64,000 nt of DNA from contig NZ_JBGNFV010000001.1 in the NCBI RefSeq assembly GCF_041449215.1, positions 5,535,001 through 5,599,000 on the forward strand, given 5' to 3'. Source of the stretch: Roseivirga sp. BDSF3-8 (GTDB lineage Bacteria; Bacteroidota; Bacteroidia; Cytophagales; Cyclobacteriaceae). Each line of letters begins with the position of its first letter. Within the stretch, counting starts at the first letter, position 1. Of this stretch, positions 26,165 to 34,520 are shown in pieces. The notes beneath the pieces are model-generated. The model was not told the origin of the DNA and searched no databases. It saw only the letters and a list, made by a program, of their open reading frames with translations. A program made the position numbers and the translations under genes.

Positions 26165-26701
26165 ATGAGTTTGAAAAATGTACTGAAGAGGACTGACTGG
26201 GGAAAGCTGATCGTCTCTGTTCTGGCTTGCCAGGCAGCAGGACTTGCGGGTGCGTTTTTCACTGCCAGTTCCGTAGGTTCATGGTACCAAACACTTAATA
26301 AACCGGAGTTCACTCCACCCTCCTGGGTATTTGGCCCTGTCTGGACCATCCTCTACTTTCTCATGGCCTTTGCCGCTTACAAAATATGGATATTGGGCTG
26401 GGACAATATTAAAGTGAAAATAGGACTAGTGCTCTTTCTCATCCAGCTTATACTCAATGCCGCATGGTCTTTTTCATTTTTCGGACTACAAAACCCTTAC
26501 GTGGGTCTTTTAAATATTGTGATCCTGTTGGTAATGATCACCGTCACCACTATTTACTTTTTTAGTCTCAGAAAAATATCTGGCTGGCTCATGGTACCTT
26601 ACATAGCCTGGGTAGGGTACGCTACAGCCCTCAATTATGCAATCTATGAGTTAAACGCTCCAATAACCTCGGTTCACTTCCCTTCTGAGTATTTCTTTTA
26701 A
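26165..26701 (+). CDS. tspO: TspO/MBR family tryptophan-rich sensory protein
   Basis: 178 residues, five predicted transmembrane helices. The family signature is clear: GSWYQTLNKPEFTPPSWVFGPVWTILYFLMAFAAY and NAAWSFSFFGLQNPYVGL, ending WVGYATALNYAIYELN. TspO binds tetrapyrroles and affects porphyrin and stress responses in bacteria. The last ~14 residues extend past the usual end and lie antisense to the 3' end of the convergent sensor gene (51-bp overlap). Confidence 0.92.
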   Translation: MSLKNVLKRTDWGKLIVSVLACQAAGLAGAFFTASSVGSWYQTLNKPEFTPPSWVFGPVWTILYFLMAFAAYKIWILGWDNIKVKIGLVLFLIQLILNAAWSFSFFGLQNPYVGLLNIVILLVMITVTTIYFFSLRKISGWLMVPYIAWVGYATALNYAIYELNAPITSVHFPSEYFF

Positions 26702-28846
26702 TAACTGCCTTCCGTAAATAGGGTCATGCCTTCTGAATAAAAACCCATAGAAAATTTTCTTATCCGTTTTTACAATAGTCATAACCATATTGATGGTCAT
26801 TTCACCTGAAATGCCATAAAATGGAACCACCATATGCTCACTGATGTCCGAAATAAGGAAAGAAGGATCGTTATAAATCGCCTCCAGTGTCTCCTTTAAA
26901 GGGCCACCAATTATTTTATGAATATCCGTACCTGCCAACGAGGCATTTGACCTTCCTGTGTGGCCGGTAACAAAATCATTGGTAAACTGTATGACAAAAT
27001 TTTCATCGGTGATGATGAGGCCTGGATATAGCTTAGAGATGATAGCATCAAGGACCTTTACCCGATGTGAGTAATCTGCCTCTTTTTGATGATTCATTTT
27101 ATATTCACGTTCTGCCACCCGATTCCTGACTGTAAGTCTGTCGACTTTAGCTTCGAGCTCACGGATTACTGAATAAAGCTCTTGTTCCTTCTGCTGACTA
27201 TCCTCCAGTAGCTTTCTGGTTTGACTTTGCATATTAACTGAAGCCAGTGTAGTAGCCAATCGACCAGCTACCTGCTCTACAAATTGAATATCATGCTCAT
27301 TAAACGTACGGAAAGAGGCAATCTCGATAACACCCAGGGCGTTTTCGTCCGTCATCACTGGCACAATCAGTATACACCTGGGTTTTGCATGTCCCAGGCC
27401 GCTTCCGATAGAAACGTAATCTTCAGGCACCTCAGTCATAAAGATGGTATCTCGCTCCAGGACAGCCATCCCCGCCAGACCCTCTCCCATCTTCAATATT
27501 TTTTCAGCTTTCTTTTTCCGGTTGTAAGCGTAAGCAGCCACCTGCCTCAGGCAAGTCTTCCCCGCCGTTTCTTCAGAGATAAATAGAGTTGCCTGGTTAG
27601 CACCTGTAAAAGTTACTAACTGAGAAATAAATGCATGGCCAAGTGCTTCCTTTGTGTCGTACTGGTTTTTAAGCAAATCAGAAAATAGTGCAAGCCCATC
27701 ACTCGCATGGCTTCTGATCTCATCAGCTGCCTTAGCTACTTCCAATGCCTCCTTCTGCTCTCGTACCTCAGCAAGGTGACTGTTCAGACTGTCCAGCATT
27801 TGGCGAAAGTTTACTACCAGACGTCCCACCTCATCTTCACGCTTTATTACAGCCAGCTTTTTACCCGCATCCATATGACCTTCCACCACCTCACGAGCCA
27901 CATTGTCCAGCAAGAGTACAGGACGGCTAATCTTTTTACTCAGCCACAGAGCCAGCCACACGCCAATGGCAGCCAGTATTATCAGCCCTCCAAGCATTAC
28001 GGCCGCTGCCCGCTGTTTGAGGCGCTTACCGGACTCTTCAAGCCTTAGTTGTATACGGTCCAGCTGAGGAGCTATCGCCATAGCTGCTTCATTCAACCTG
28101 CCTGTAATACCTTGTCCCTCTGCATTGCCGATCTCTTCCTCCAGATCAACTATTCGCATGAAATGCGCCTGGTAATTATCTATTCCCTGAATGGTTTTTT
28201 CCTTGTATCCGGTGGTCATATGCGGAAGCTCACTGCTTCTCAAAAAGTCTTTGAATTCCTCGGCCTTACTACGTAATTTATCCACATACCGTTCGTCACG
28301 ACGGAGCATGAAATCCTTTTCATGCCGGCGTAAACTATATGCAAAAACCTTTTCTTCCGGGGATTCACACTGCTGAAGCGCATGAACATATTCACGCATT
28401 TCACCTTCGAGACCATGATCTTTGAACCCCCTCATGTGATAGGCATTTACTAATCTTGCAAATACACTCTCATACCTTTTAAAAGAAGATTCGACCTTAC
28501 TAAGCTCGTCAGCCATATTAAGATCTGTAGCCACAGAGGATTCAGCCATCTCTTTCAGGTTCCGGATGGCCAGCTTTAAATGATTGTCATGTACTGAAAG
28601 AAGGGAACTTCTGCCCGTGGTTAAAAACTCCTCAGATTTACGGTCCTCGAGTAAAAAGCTTTTTTCAGCCTGACGGGCCGCAGCAAGATGACCGACAACC
28701 TCACTGGAATGGTACTTTGCCTCTTGTCTCAGGGTTACATTGCTTAGCAACATGTAGGAGCCCAGTCCGAACAGTATGGAGAGAATTATTAGAATTAAAA
28801 AAGATATACGCAGCTGGTTGAGCAAACTACGTCTTACTACCTTCAT
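26651..28846 (-). CDS. Membrane sensor with HAMP, GAF and PAS domains, no kinase domain
   Basis: 731 residues. A first transmembrane helix at ~13-35, a helical extracytoplasmic domain (~36-280), and a second helix (AAVMLGGLIILAAIGVWLALW). HAMP follows (ISRPVLLLDNVAREVVEGHMDAG...REDEVGRL), then a GAF domain (~385-530, e.g. ALGVIEIASFRTFNEHDIQFVEQVAGRLA), a coiled coil, and a PAS domain at the C-terminus (LYPGLIITDENFVIQFTN...). No histidine kinase, GGDEF or methyl-accepting segment is present, so output must be through a partner. A minus-strand TATATTTG box (plus 28866-28873) fits a promoter. Confidence 0.85.
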   Translation of the reverse strand: MKVVRRSLLNQLRISFLILIILSILFGLGSYMLLSNVTLRQEAKYHSSEVVGHLAAARQAEKSFLLEDRKSEEFLTTGRSSLLSVHDNHLKLAIRNLKEMAESSVATDLNMADELSKVESSFKRYESVFARLVNAYHMRGFKDHGLEGEMREYVHALQQCESPEEKVFAYSLRRHEKDFMLRRDERYVDKLRSKAEEFKDFLRSSELPHMTTGYKEKTIQGIDNYQAHFMRIVDLEEEIGNAEGQGITGRLNEAAMAIAPQLDRIQLRLEESGKRLKQRAAAVMLGGLIILAAIGVWLALWLSKKISRPVLLLDNVAREVVEGHMDAGKKLAVIKREDEVGRLVVNFRQMLDSLNSHLAEVREQKEALEVAKAADEIRSHASDGLALFSDLLKNQYDTKEALGHAFISQLVTFTGANQATLFISEETAGKTCLRQVAAYAYNRKKKAEKILKMGEGLAGMAVLERDTIFMTEVPEDYVSIGSGLGHAKPRCILIVPVMTDENALGVIEIASFRTFNEHDIQFVEQVAGRLATTLASVNMQSQTRKLLEDSQQKEQELYSVIRELEAKVDRLTVRNRVAEREYKMNHQKEADYSHRVKVLDAIISKLYPGLIITDENFVIQFTNDFVTGHTGRSNASLAGTDIHKIIGGPLKETLEAIYNDPSFLISDISEHMVVPFYGISGEMTINMVMTIVKTDKKIFYGFLFRRHDPIYGRQLLKEILRREVNRGYWSV

Positions 28847-28865
28847 ATCGTCCTTTTCTTCACTG

Positions 28866-28873
28866 CAAATATA
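28866..28873 (-). promoter_or_regulatory. Bacteroidota -7 box for the HAMP/GAF/PAS gene
   Basis: CAAATATA on the plus strand is TATATTTG on the minus strand, an exact TAnnTTTG, 20 bp upstream of the start codon. No TTG lies at 17-23 bp spacing. Confidence 0.4.
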
Positions 28874-29011
28874 AAACAGGAATACAGCCTTGCAGATAAT
28901 GACAGGTTTTGTGTATGTTAATTTATTACCTTCAACATTATATACTATTCGATAAAAATTAATAATCAGATAAAAACCACATCAGAATCCTGACAAAAGT
29001 GAGGCGTAAAC

Positions 29012-29041
29012 AAAAAAAGCCCCCTTTAAAAAGAGAGCCTT
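29012..29041 (-). terminator. Terminator of the acyl-CoA ligase gene
   Basis: On the minus strand an AGGCTCTC arm pairs with GGGGGCTT using several G-T pairs, followed by T6-7. It lies 25 bp below the stop. Confidence 0.6.
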
Positions 29042-29065
29042 GGAATCAATTTTTTGGATAAATAA

Positions 29066-30754
29066 CTACCCGTTTGTCAGGTGCTTTTCCTCTTCTTCCT
29101 TTAAAACCCGGCGTAAAATCTTACCTACGTTTGACTTAGGCAGCTCATCCCTGAATTCTATATATTTGGGACACTTATACCCTGTCAGGTTTTGTTTTGA
29201 GTAGCTACGTAGCTCATCCTCAGTGAGTGAAGCATCCTTACGCACCACAAAAATCTTTACTACCTCACCCGACTTTTCATCGGAAACACCTACTGCGGCT
29301 ACTTCAAGCACCTTTTCCTGCATGGCAATGACGTCTTCCACTTCATTGGGGTACACATTAAATCCGCTCACATTGATCATGTCTTTTTTACGATCCACAA
29401 TGCGGAAGAAACCATCTTCGTCAGCCAGCCCCATGTCCCCAGTGCGGAACCAGCCATCAGCAAAGAATGACTTTTCTACCTCCTCCGGCCTGTTCCAGTA
29501 GCCGCTCATCACCTGTGGCCCTCGTGCACAGATTTCTCCCGTCTCACCAGTGGGTAATTTCTGCCCCTCCTCATCAAATATGGCCACTTCAGTGTTAGGT
29601 ACAGGTAGTCCGATGGTGCCATTACGCTCTGAACCATCAAGTGGATTACAACAAAGCACCGGAGAGGTCTCACTCAAGCCATATCCCTCTACCAGAGGCT
29701 CACCTGTCACCTTGGCCCACTTATCTGCCACCGCGCGCTGCACTGCCATACCGCCTCCAATAGCACCTTTCATGTGACTGAAGTCAATAGACTTGAAGTC
29801 ATCCTGATTGAGCAGACCATTAAATAAGGTATTCACGCCTGTGATCAGGGTAAATGGATGCGCTTTAAGCTCCTTGATAAAGGCCTTCATGTCACGGGGA
29901 TTAGTTATAAGCAGGTTGTGTGCACCTACATGGAACATGAAAATCCCATTTACAGCCAGGGCAAAAATATGATAAAGAGGGATAGCTGTAACCATCAATT
30001 CAGATTTACCAACCTCCAGAAGGGGCTGGAACCACTCATTAATCTGCAGGGTATGAGCCACCATATTTTTATGGCTAAGCATAGCTCCTTTAGAAACCCC
30101 TGTAGTACCGCCGGTATATTGCAGAAATACCAGATCATCCGGTGCCGGGTTCGTCTTAGTAAATTTTGCCCTGCTACCCTGCTTAAGCGCAGATTTAAAT
30201 GAAATGGCCTCGGGCAAATTATATGAAGGCACCATTTTTTTTATGTGCTTCACAACAAAGTTCACAATTCCACCCTTAAGCCCTCCAAGTAGGTCGCCAA
30301 TTTCTGTAACTACTACTGTCTCTATATCAGTCTCAGTCAGTATTTTTTCGAGATTAAACGCAAAGTTAGCCAGGATAACAATTGCCTTCACACCACTATC
30401 CTTAAACTGGTGGGCCATCTCTCTCGCAGTGTATAAAGGGTTTGTATTCACCACTACAAGTCCGGCACGTATTGCCCCGAACATTACTACAGGATATTGC
30501 AGGAGATTAGGCATCTGAATAGCAATACGGTCTCCGGGCTTCAGACCTTTACTTTGAAAAAAAGCCGCAAAATGTCTGGATAACTCATCTACCTCACGGT
30601 AAGTAAGGGTTTTATTCATGTTTTCGTAGGCAACCTGGCCACCATACCTGGAAAAACCATCCTCAAGCAGCGCATTAACATTGCTGAATTGAGTGACGTC
30701 CACCGTAGGCCGCACATTTGAAGGGTAGTTTTTAAACCAGGGAAAATCTTCCAT
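29066..30754 (-). CDS. fadD: Long-chain fatty acid-CoA ligase
   Basis: 562 residues of the AMP-forming acyl-CoA synthetase family, the usual FadD length. P-loop-like motif YTGGTTGVSKGA, then GYGLSETSP, the hinge region GEICARGPQVMSGYW and WFRTGDMG, and the C-terminal catalytic Lys in PKSNVGKILRR. It activates free fatty acids with ATP and CoA for beta-oxidation or lipid remodelling, in the cytoplasm or at the inner membrane. It stands alone, with its own terminator. The fatty-acid chain length preference is inferred from overall similarity only. Confidence 0.93.
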   Translation of the reverse strand: MEDFPWFKNYPSNVRPTVDVTQFSNVNALLEDGFSRYGGQVAYENMNKTLTYREVDELSRHFAAFFQSKGLKPGDRIAIQMPNLLQYPVVMFGAIRAGLVVVNTNPLYTAREMAHQFKDSGVKAIVILANFAFNLEKILTETDIETVVVTEIGDLLGGLKGGIVNFVVKHIKKMVPSYNLPEAISFKSALKQGSRAKFTKTNPAPDDLVFLQYTGGTTGVSKGAMLSHKNMVAHTLQINEWFQPLLEVGKSELMVTAIPLYHIFALAVNGIFMFHVGAHNLLITNPRDMKAFIKELKAHPFTLITGVNTLFNGLLNQDDFKSIDFSHMKGAIGGGMAVQRAVADKWAKVTGEPLVEGYGLSETSPVLCCNPLDGSERNGTIGLPVPNTEVAIFDEEGQKLPTGETGEICARGPQVMSGYWNRPEEVEKSFFADGWFRTGDMGLADEDGFFRIVDRKKDMINVSGFNVYPNEVEDVIAMQEKVLEVAAVGVSDEKSGEVVKIFVVRKDASLTEDELRSYSKQNLTGYKCPKYIEFRDELPKSNVGKILRRVLKEEEEKHLTNG

Positions 30755-31083
30755 TTGTAAAACTTTTTGGATTTAAGCGTTCACGAATTTCACCGGAATC
30801 AAGAAGCTCCAGCCCATCGAATATAGCCTCAAAGGCTATCCGAGGCCCTAAATATACGGGTGCAGGAAAGGAAAACTAAAATAAACAAGTGAATTTTTTC
30901 AACTTCCCTAATAATGAATTGGCTCTTGCCAATTTTACAAAATCATGATATAGGGAACCTAATGGAAACCGTCGGGGGCAATAGCAATATTCCGAGCAAG
31001 GTCGGATATTAGAAAGGGGGAAAAGAAAAAAGGTTACACTTAAAGCATAACCTTTTAAGAATAAACAACATAAACCCAAAAAT
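30755..31083. other. Intergenic region between fadD and the tRNA-like gene
   Basis: No protein gene is supported. It contains the fadD 5' region and, at 31028-31056, the terminator of the tRNA-like RNA. The only ORF crossing it (minus, 30876-31130) runs into the RNA gene and looks like chance. Confidence 0.5.
31028..31056 (-). terminator. Rho-independent terminator of the tRNA-like RNA
   Basis: AAAAGGTTA (31028-31036) pairs with TAACCTTTT (31048-31056); read on the minus strand it ends in T6. It lies 27 nt beyond the encoded CCA, so the RNA gene is a self-contained transcription unit. Confidence 0.75.
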
Positions 31084-31205
31084 TGGCTGTAGGAGGAGGA
31101 GTCGAACCTCCAAGGAGTAGTTAGCCACAATTAGAAACCATGGTTTATCCTGACCTCTCCACCCCCGAGACAGGAGGGCATGTTTGCCAGTTCCATCATC
31201 CTACA
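31084..31205 (-). tRNA. tRNA-like RNA with giant variable arm, apparent anticodon GUC
   Basis: On the minus strand: acceptor TGTAGGA/TCCTACA (7 perfect pairs), TG, a Leu-like D arm (ATG, loop GAACTGGCAAA, CAT), anticodon stem CCCTC/GGGGG around loop CTGTCTC, then about 50 nt, T stem GGAGG/CCTCC around TTCGACT, discriminator G and encoded CCA. The 50-nt insert can pair GGAGAGGTCAG with CTAACTACTCC (nine pairs, two mismatches). Total 122 nt. Anticodon would be GUC (Asp), but a class II body and a pyrimidine at position 37 do not fit a normal tRNA-Asp. It may be a degenerate tRNA, an unusual decoder, or a tRNA mimic with a non-translational role. Confidence 0.65.
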
Positions 31206-31259
31206 GTGTATTCTTAAATAACGATCCGATTTACAATCTTTTTTGCCTTTCGGATATAA

Positions 31260-31267
31260 CAAAGGTA
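31260..31267 (-). promoter_or_regulatory. Bacteroidota -7 box upstream of the tRNA-like gene
   Basis: CAAAGGTA on the plus strand reads TACCTTTG on the minus strand, an exact TAnnTTTG. It would start transcription about 45-50 nt before the RNA's 5' end. The -33 TTG is not at consensus distance. Confidence 0.4.
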
Positions 31268-31376
31268 ATAAACCACACCTAAATTTAAAATTGTATCAAC
31301 AATTATTGAAAATTATTCGATATTTCTTATTTTTACATGGGATTAATTAAAAATAACTAAATAGCATATCTGGCAG

Positions 31377-31847
31377 ATGGGTAAAAATTACGAAATTGAC
31401 AACATCGACCTCAAGATTCTTTCGCTATTGGCCCAGGATGCCAAAATGGCCTACACTGAAATAGCAAAAAAGGTATTTGTTTCAGGGGGTACCGTGCACG
31501 TCCGAATGAAGAAGATGGAGGAAACAGGCATCGTAACCGGCAGCGGCTTTCATATCGACTATAGTAAGCTTGGCTTCGATATCGTTGCATTTCTCGGGAT
31601 CTATCTTGAAAAAAGCTCCTTATATAGTAATGTCATTGAAGAATTGAAAAAGGTGCCCGAGATCATTAACATTCATTACACCACAGGCAATTACAGTATC
31701 TTCGCCAAAGTAGTGTGTAAAGACACCCAGCACCTCCGGGAAGTCCTGCATGACAAAATTCAGCAGGTGAATGGTATTGATCGCACCGAAACCTTTATCA
31801 GCCTGGAAGAGAGCCTGGATAGGCCTATCCAGCTTGCCGACCTGTAA
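31377..31847 (+). CDS. Lrp/AsnC family transcriptional regulator
   Basis: 156 residues: an N-terminal helix-turn-helix (IDLKILSLLAQDAKMAYTEIAKKVFVSGGTVHVRMKKMEETGIV) and a C-terminal RAM-type ligand domain (VPEIINIHYTTGNYSIFAKVVCKD...VNGIDRTETFISLEE). These are octameric regulators that sense amino acids. Divergent from the tRNA-like gene and upstream of, but 260 bp from, the suf operon; its target cannot be told from position alone. Confidence 0.92.
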   Translation: MGKNYEIDNIDLKILSLLAQDAKMAYTEIAKKVFVSGGTVHVRMKKMEETGIVTGSGFHIDYSKLGFDIVAFLGIYLEKSSLYSNVIEELKKVPEIINIHYTTGNYSIFAKVVCKDTQHLREVLHDKIQQVNGIDRTETFISLEESLDRPIQLADL

Positions 31848-31939
31848 ATAACAAACTCATTCATCATCAGGATAGAGCGATCCTATCACCCGATATAGAA
31901 TTACTATCGGCCCACTTCTGCAATTTGGAATTTCTTCCT

Positions 31940-31947
31940 TACATTTG
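31940..31947 (+). promoter_or_regulatory. Possible -7 box of the suf operon
   Basis: TACATTTG is an exact TAnnTTTG, about 165 bp before sufB. No TTG at 17-23 bp spacing, so the call is tentative. Confidence 0.3.
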
Positions 31948-32110
31948 CTGTTGAAATGAAGGGATTTAAACCTCTTTGAGGTGCCGGAATGGCCATTTTT
32001 TTGAGCGCTTTTATCCCATTATCAAAGGGTTACGTTTAGCAACCTTTGAAGCAATAGCTACGTTGTATACGTAACGATATCTGAAATTAGTCTAAATAAA
32101 ATACTGTCAC

Positions 32111-33556
32111 ATGAGCAAAGACACCCAAATACTTGAGGAGTTCACTAACTCCGATTACAAATATGGTTGGGAGTCGAAAATCGATGCCGATTCAGCCCCT
32201 AAGGGCCTTAACGAAGAGATTGTCAGGTTCATTTCTGCGAAGAAAGAGGAACCTGAGTGGCTACTCGAGTGGCGACTGAAAGCTTACAGGCAATGGCAGA
32301 AAATGAAAGCCCCGGAGTGGGCCAATGTGCTATTTCCAAGAATCGACTTTCAGGACATAATTTACTACTCCGCTCCTAAGCAAAAGGCCAAACCTAAGAG
32401 CCTGGATGAAGTAGATCCTGAATTAAGGAAAACCTTTGAGAGACTCGGCATTAGTTTAACTGAGCAGAAGCGCCTTACTGGTGTGGCAGTGGATGCTGTA
32501 TTAGACAGTGTTTCCGTAGCCACCACATTTAAAGAAAAACTTGGCGAACTCGGAATCATTTTCTGCTCATTCAGTGAAGCAGTAAAGGAACATCCCGAGC
32601 TTGTAAAAAAATATATAGGCTCCGTTGTACCTGTTAACGACAATTACTATTCCGCCCTTAATTCTGCCGTATTTAGTGATGGTAGTTTCTGCTACATACC
32701 TAAAGGCGTACGGTGCCCAATGGAATTAAGCACCTACTTCCGAATAAATGCAGCTAACACGGGCCAGTTTGAGCGCACACTCATCGTGGCTGAGGAAGGT
32801 AGCTACGTTAGTTACCTTGAAGGGTGTACCGCTCCGCAGCGGGACGAAAACCAGTTGCACGCAGCGGTAGTAGAAATATACGCAGCCAAAGATGCAGAGG
32901 TGAAATATTCTACAGTACAAAACTGGTATCCTGGCGATAAGAACGGTAAGGGCGGCATTTACAACTTTGTAACTAAGCGAGGATTGTGCGCCGGTGATAA
33001 TTCTAAAATTTCCTGGACGCAGGTAGAGACCGGATCCGCCATAACTTGGAAGTATCCGAGTTGTATCCTGAAGGGAGATAACTCAATTGGCGAGTTTTAC
33101 TCTGTAGCTGTAACTAATAATATGCAGCAAGCTGATACCGGCACCAAAATGATTCACATTGGTAAGAATAGCCGCAGCCGCATTGTATCTAAAGGGGTAA
33201 GTGCAGGTAAAAGCCAGAATAGCTACCGTGGGCTGGTAGAAGTAATGAAGCGTGCCGAAAATGCCAGGAACTTCAGTCAGTGTGATTCACTTCTGATGGG
33301 TGACAGATGTGGTGCGCATACCTTCCCATATATAGAGATAAAGAACCAGACAGCTCAGGTAGAGCATGAGGCTACCACCTCTAAGATTGGTGAGGATCAA
33401 ATCTTCTATTGTAATCAGCGTGGAATAGACACTGAAGATGCTGTGGCCCTGATTGTAAATGGGTACTGCAAAGAGGTATTAAACCAACTGCCCATGGAGT
33501 TTGCTGTAGAAGCCCAAAAACTTCTCGCACTAACACTGGAGGGCAGTGTAGGGTAA
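32111..33556 (+). CDS. sufB: Fe-S cluster assembly scaffold SufB
   Basis: 481 residues, full family length. Characteristic stretches: [79 protein letters not shown] and the C-terminal [23 protein letters not shown]. SufB forms the SufBC2D complex, where Fe-S clusters are built from sulfur delivered by SufSE. First gene of sufBCDSET-bacilliredoxin, all plus strand. A 162-bp gap with a terminator-like hairpin separates it from sufC. Confidence 0.97.
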   Translation: MSKDTQILEEFTNSDYKYGWESKIDADSAPKGLNEEIVRFISAKKEEPEWLLEWRLKAYRQWQKMKAPEWANVLFPRIDFQDIIYYSAPKQKAKPKSLDEVDPELRKTFERLGISLTEQKRLTGVAVDAVLDSVSVATTFKEKLGELGIIFCSFSEAVKEHPELVKKYIGSVVPVNDNYYSALNSAVFSDGSFCYIPKGVRCPMELSTYFRINAANTGQFERTLIVAEEGSYVSYLEGCTAPQRDENQLHAAVVEIYAAKDAEVKYSTVQNWYPGDKNGKGGIYNFVTKRGLCAGDNSKISWTQVETGSAITWKYPSCILKGDNSIGEFYSVAVTNNMQQADTGTKMIHIGKNSRSRIVSKGVSAGKSQNSYRGLVEVMKRAENARNFSQCDSLLMGDRCGAHTFPYIEIKNQTAQVEHEATTSKIGEDQIFYCNQRGIDTEDAVALIVNGYCKEVLNQLPMEFAVEAQKLLALTLEGSVG

Positions 33557-33596
33557 TCGAATTTTTAAGGGGTGCACGGCACCTTACAAATATATT

Positions 33597-33650
33597 GGAA
33601 GGCATCAAAAGTTGGCATACTTGCCTATTGAGCGCCTTCCTTTGTTTTAG
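33597..33650 (+). terminator. Terminator-like hairpin between sufB and sufC
   Basis: GGAAGGC (33597-33603) pairs with GCCTTCC (33634-33640), with an inner GGCA/TGCC hairpin and a TTTGTTTT tail. It lies inside the operon and may act as a partial terminator that lowers sufCDSE expression relative to sufB. Confidence 0.5.
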
Positions 33651-33718
33651 TGATAAAACGCCAATTTTACAGGGGCCTTTTCGGCCTGTCCGTAATAAAT
33701 TAATAAACGCTACAAGGA

Positions 33719-34480
33719 ATGCTTAGCATTAAGAATTTGCACGCATCGGTGGATGGAAAAGCCATCCTAAAAGGTATTAACCTTGAGGTTAAACCAGGAG
33801 AAGTCCACGCTATTATGGGGCCAAACGGTTCAGGTAAAAGTACACTGGCTTCAGTTCTTGCCGGACGTGAAGACTACAAAGTAGAGCAGGGAAGCGTACA
33901 GTTTCTGGATAAAGACCTGTTAGATATGGGGCCTGAGGAACGTGCCAGAGAAGGCCTGTTTCTTGCTTTTCAGTACCCTGTCGAAATTCCTGGCGTTAGT
34001 ACCACCAACTTTCTCAAAACAGCGGTTAACCAGGTAAGAGCACACCGGGGTCTTGATCCTATGGATGCTGTTAGCTTTCTTCAGACAATGAAAGAAAAAA
34101 TGAAGCTGGTGGAAATAGATCAGGCCTTGCTTAGTCGTTCATTAAATGAGGGCTTCTCAGGTGGTGAAAAGAAGCGGAATGAGATATTTCAGATGGCTAT
34201 GCTGGAGCCTAAGCTTGCCATCCTTGACGAAACTGATTCTGGTCTTGATATTGATGCCCTTCGTATCGTTTCAAATGGCGTAAATAAGCTTAAGGGTAAA
34301 GACAATGCTACCGTAGTAGTGACCCATTATCAGCGCTTGCTTGATTACATCGTTCCTGATTATGTTCACGTTCTGTATAACGGCCGTATCGTAAAATCAG
34401 GCAGCAAGGAATTGGCAATGGAACTTGAAGAAAAGGGCTATGACTGGATTAAAGAGGAGGCTAATGCCGCCCAGGCCTGA
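33719..34480 (+). CDS. sufC: Fe-S cluster assembly ATPase SufC
   Basis: 253 residues, ABC-type ATPase: Walker A GPNGSGKST, signature FSGGEKKRNEI, Walker B LAILDETDSGLD and switch His in VVTHYQRLL. SufC is the soluble ATPase of the SufBCD scaffold. Forty bases separate it from sufD. Confidence 0.97.
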   Translation: MLSIKNLHASVDGKAILKGINLEVKPGEVHAIMGPNGSGKSTLASVLAGREDYKVEQGSVQFLDKDLLDMGPEERAREGLFLAFQYPVEIPGVSTTNFLKTAVNQVRAHRGLDPMDAVSFLQTMKEKMKLVEIDQALLSRSLNEGFSGGEKKRNEIFQMAMLEPKLAILDETDSGLDIDALRIVSNGVNKLKGKDNATVVVTHYQRLLDYIVPDYVHVLYNGRIVKSGSKELAMELEEKGYDWIKEEANAAQA

Positions 34481-34520
34481 TCTTAATTCTAAAAACGTTT
34501 TTGGATTTCCAAATTAGAAG

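Noticed and set aside
2513-31205. A link between the in-frame TGA of copy 3 and the odd tRNA-like RNA (recoding of UGA, e.g. selenocysteine).
   Set aside because: The apparent anticodon is GUC, not UCA; the acceptor/T arms are 7/5 rather than 8/5; and intact copies have Ile or Thr at that codon, not Cys or Sec. No SECIS-like element or selenoprotein gene is seen.
31084-31205. tmRNA or intron-containing tRNA as an explanation of the tRNA-like gene.
   Set aside because: It is far shorter than tmRNA and has no tag reading frame; the anticodon stem closes before the insert, so the extra bases sit in the variable region, not the anticodon loop.
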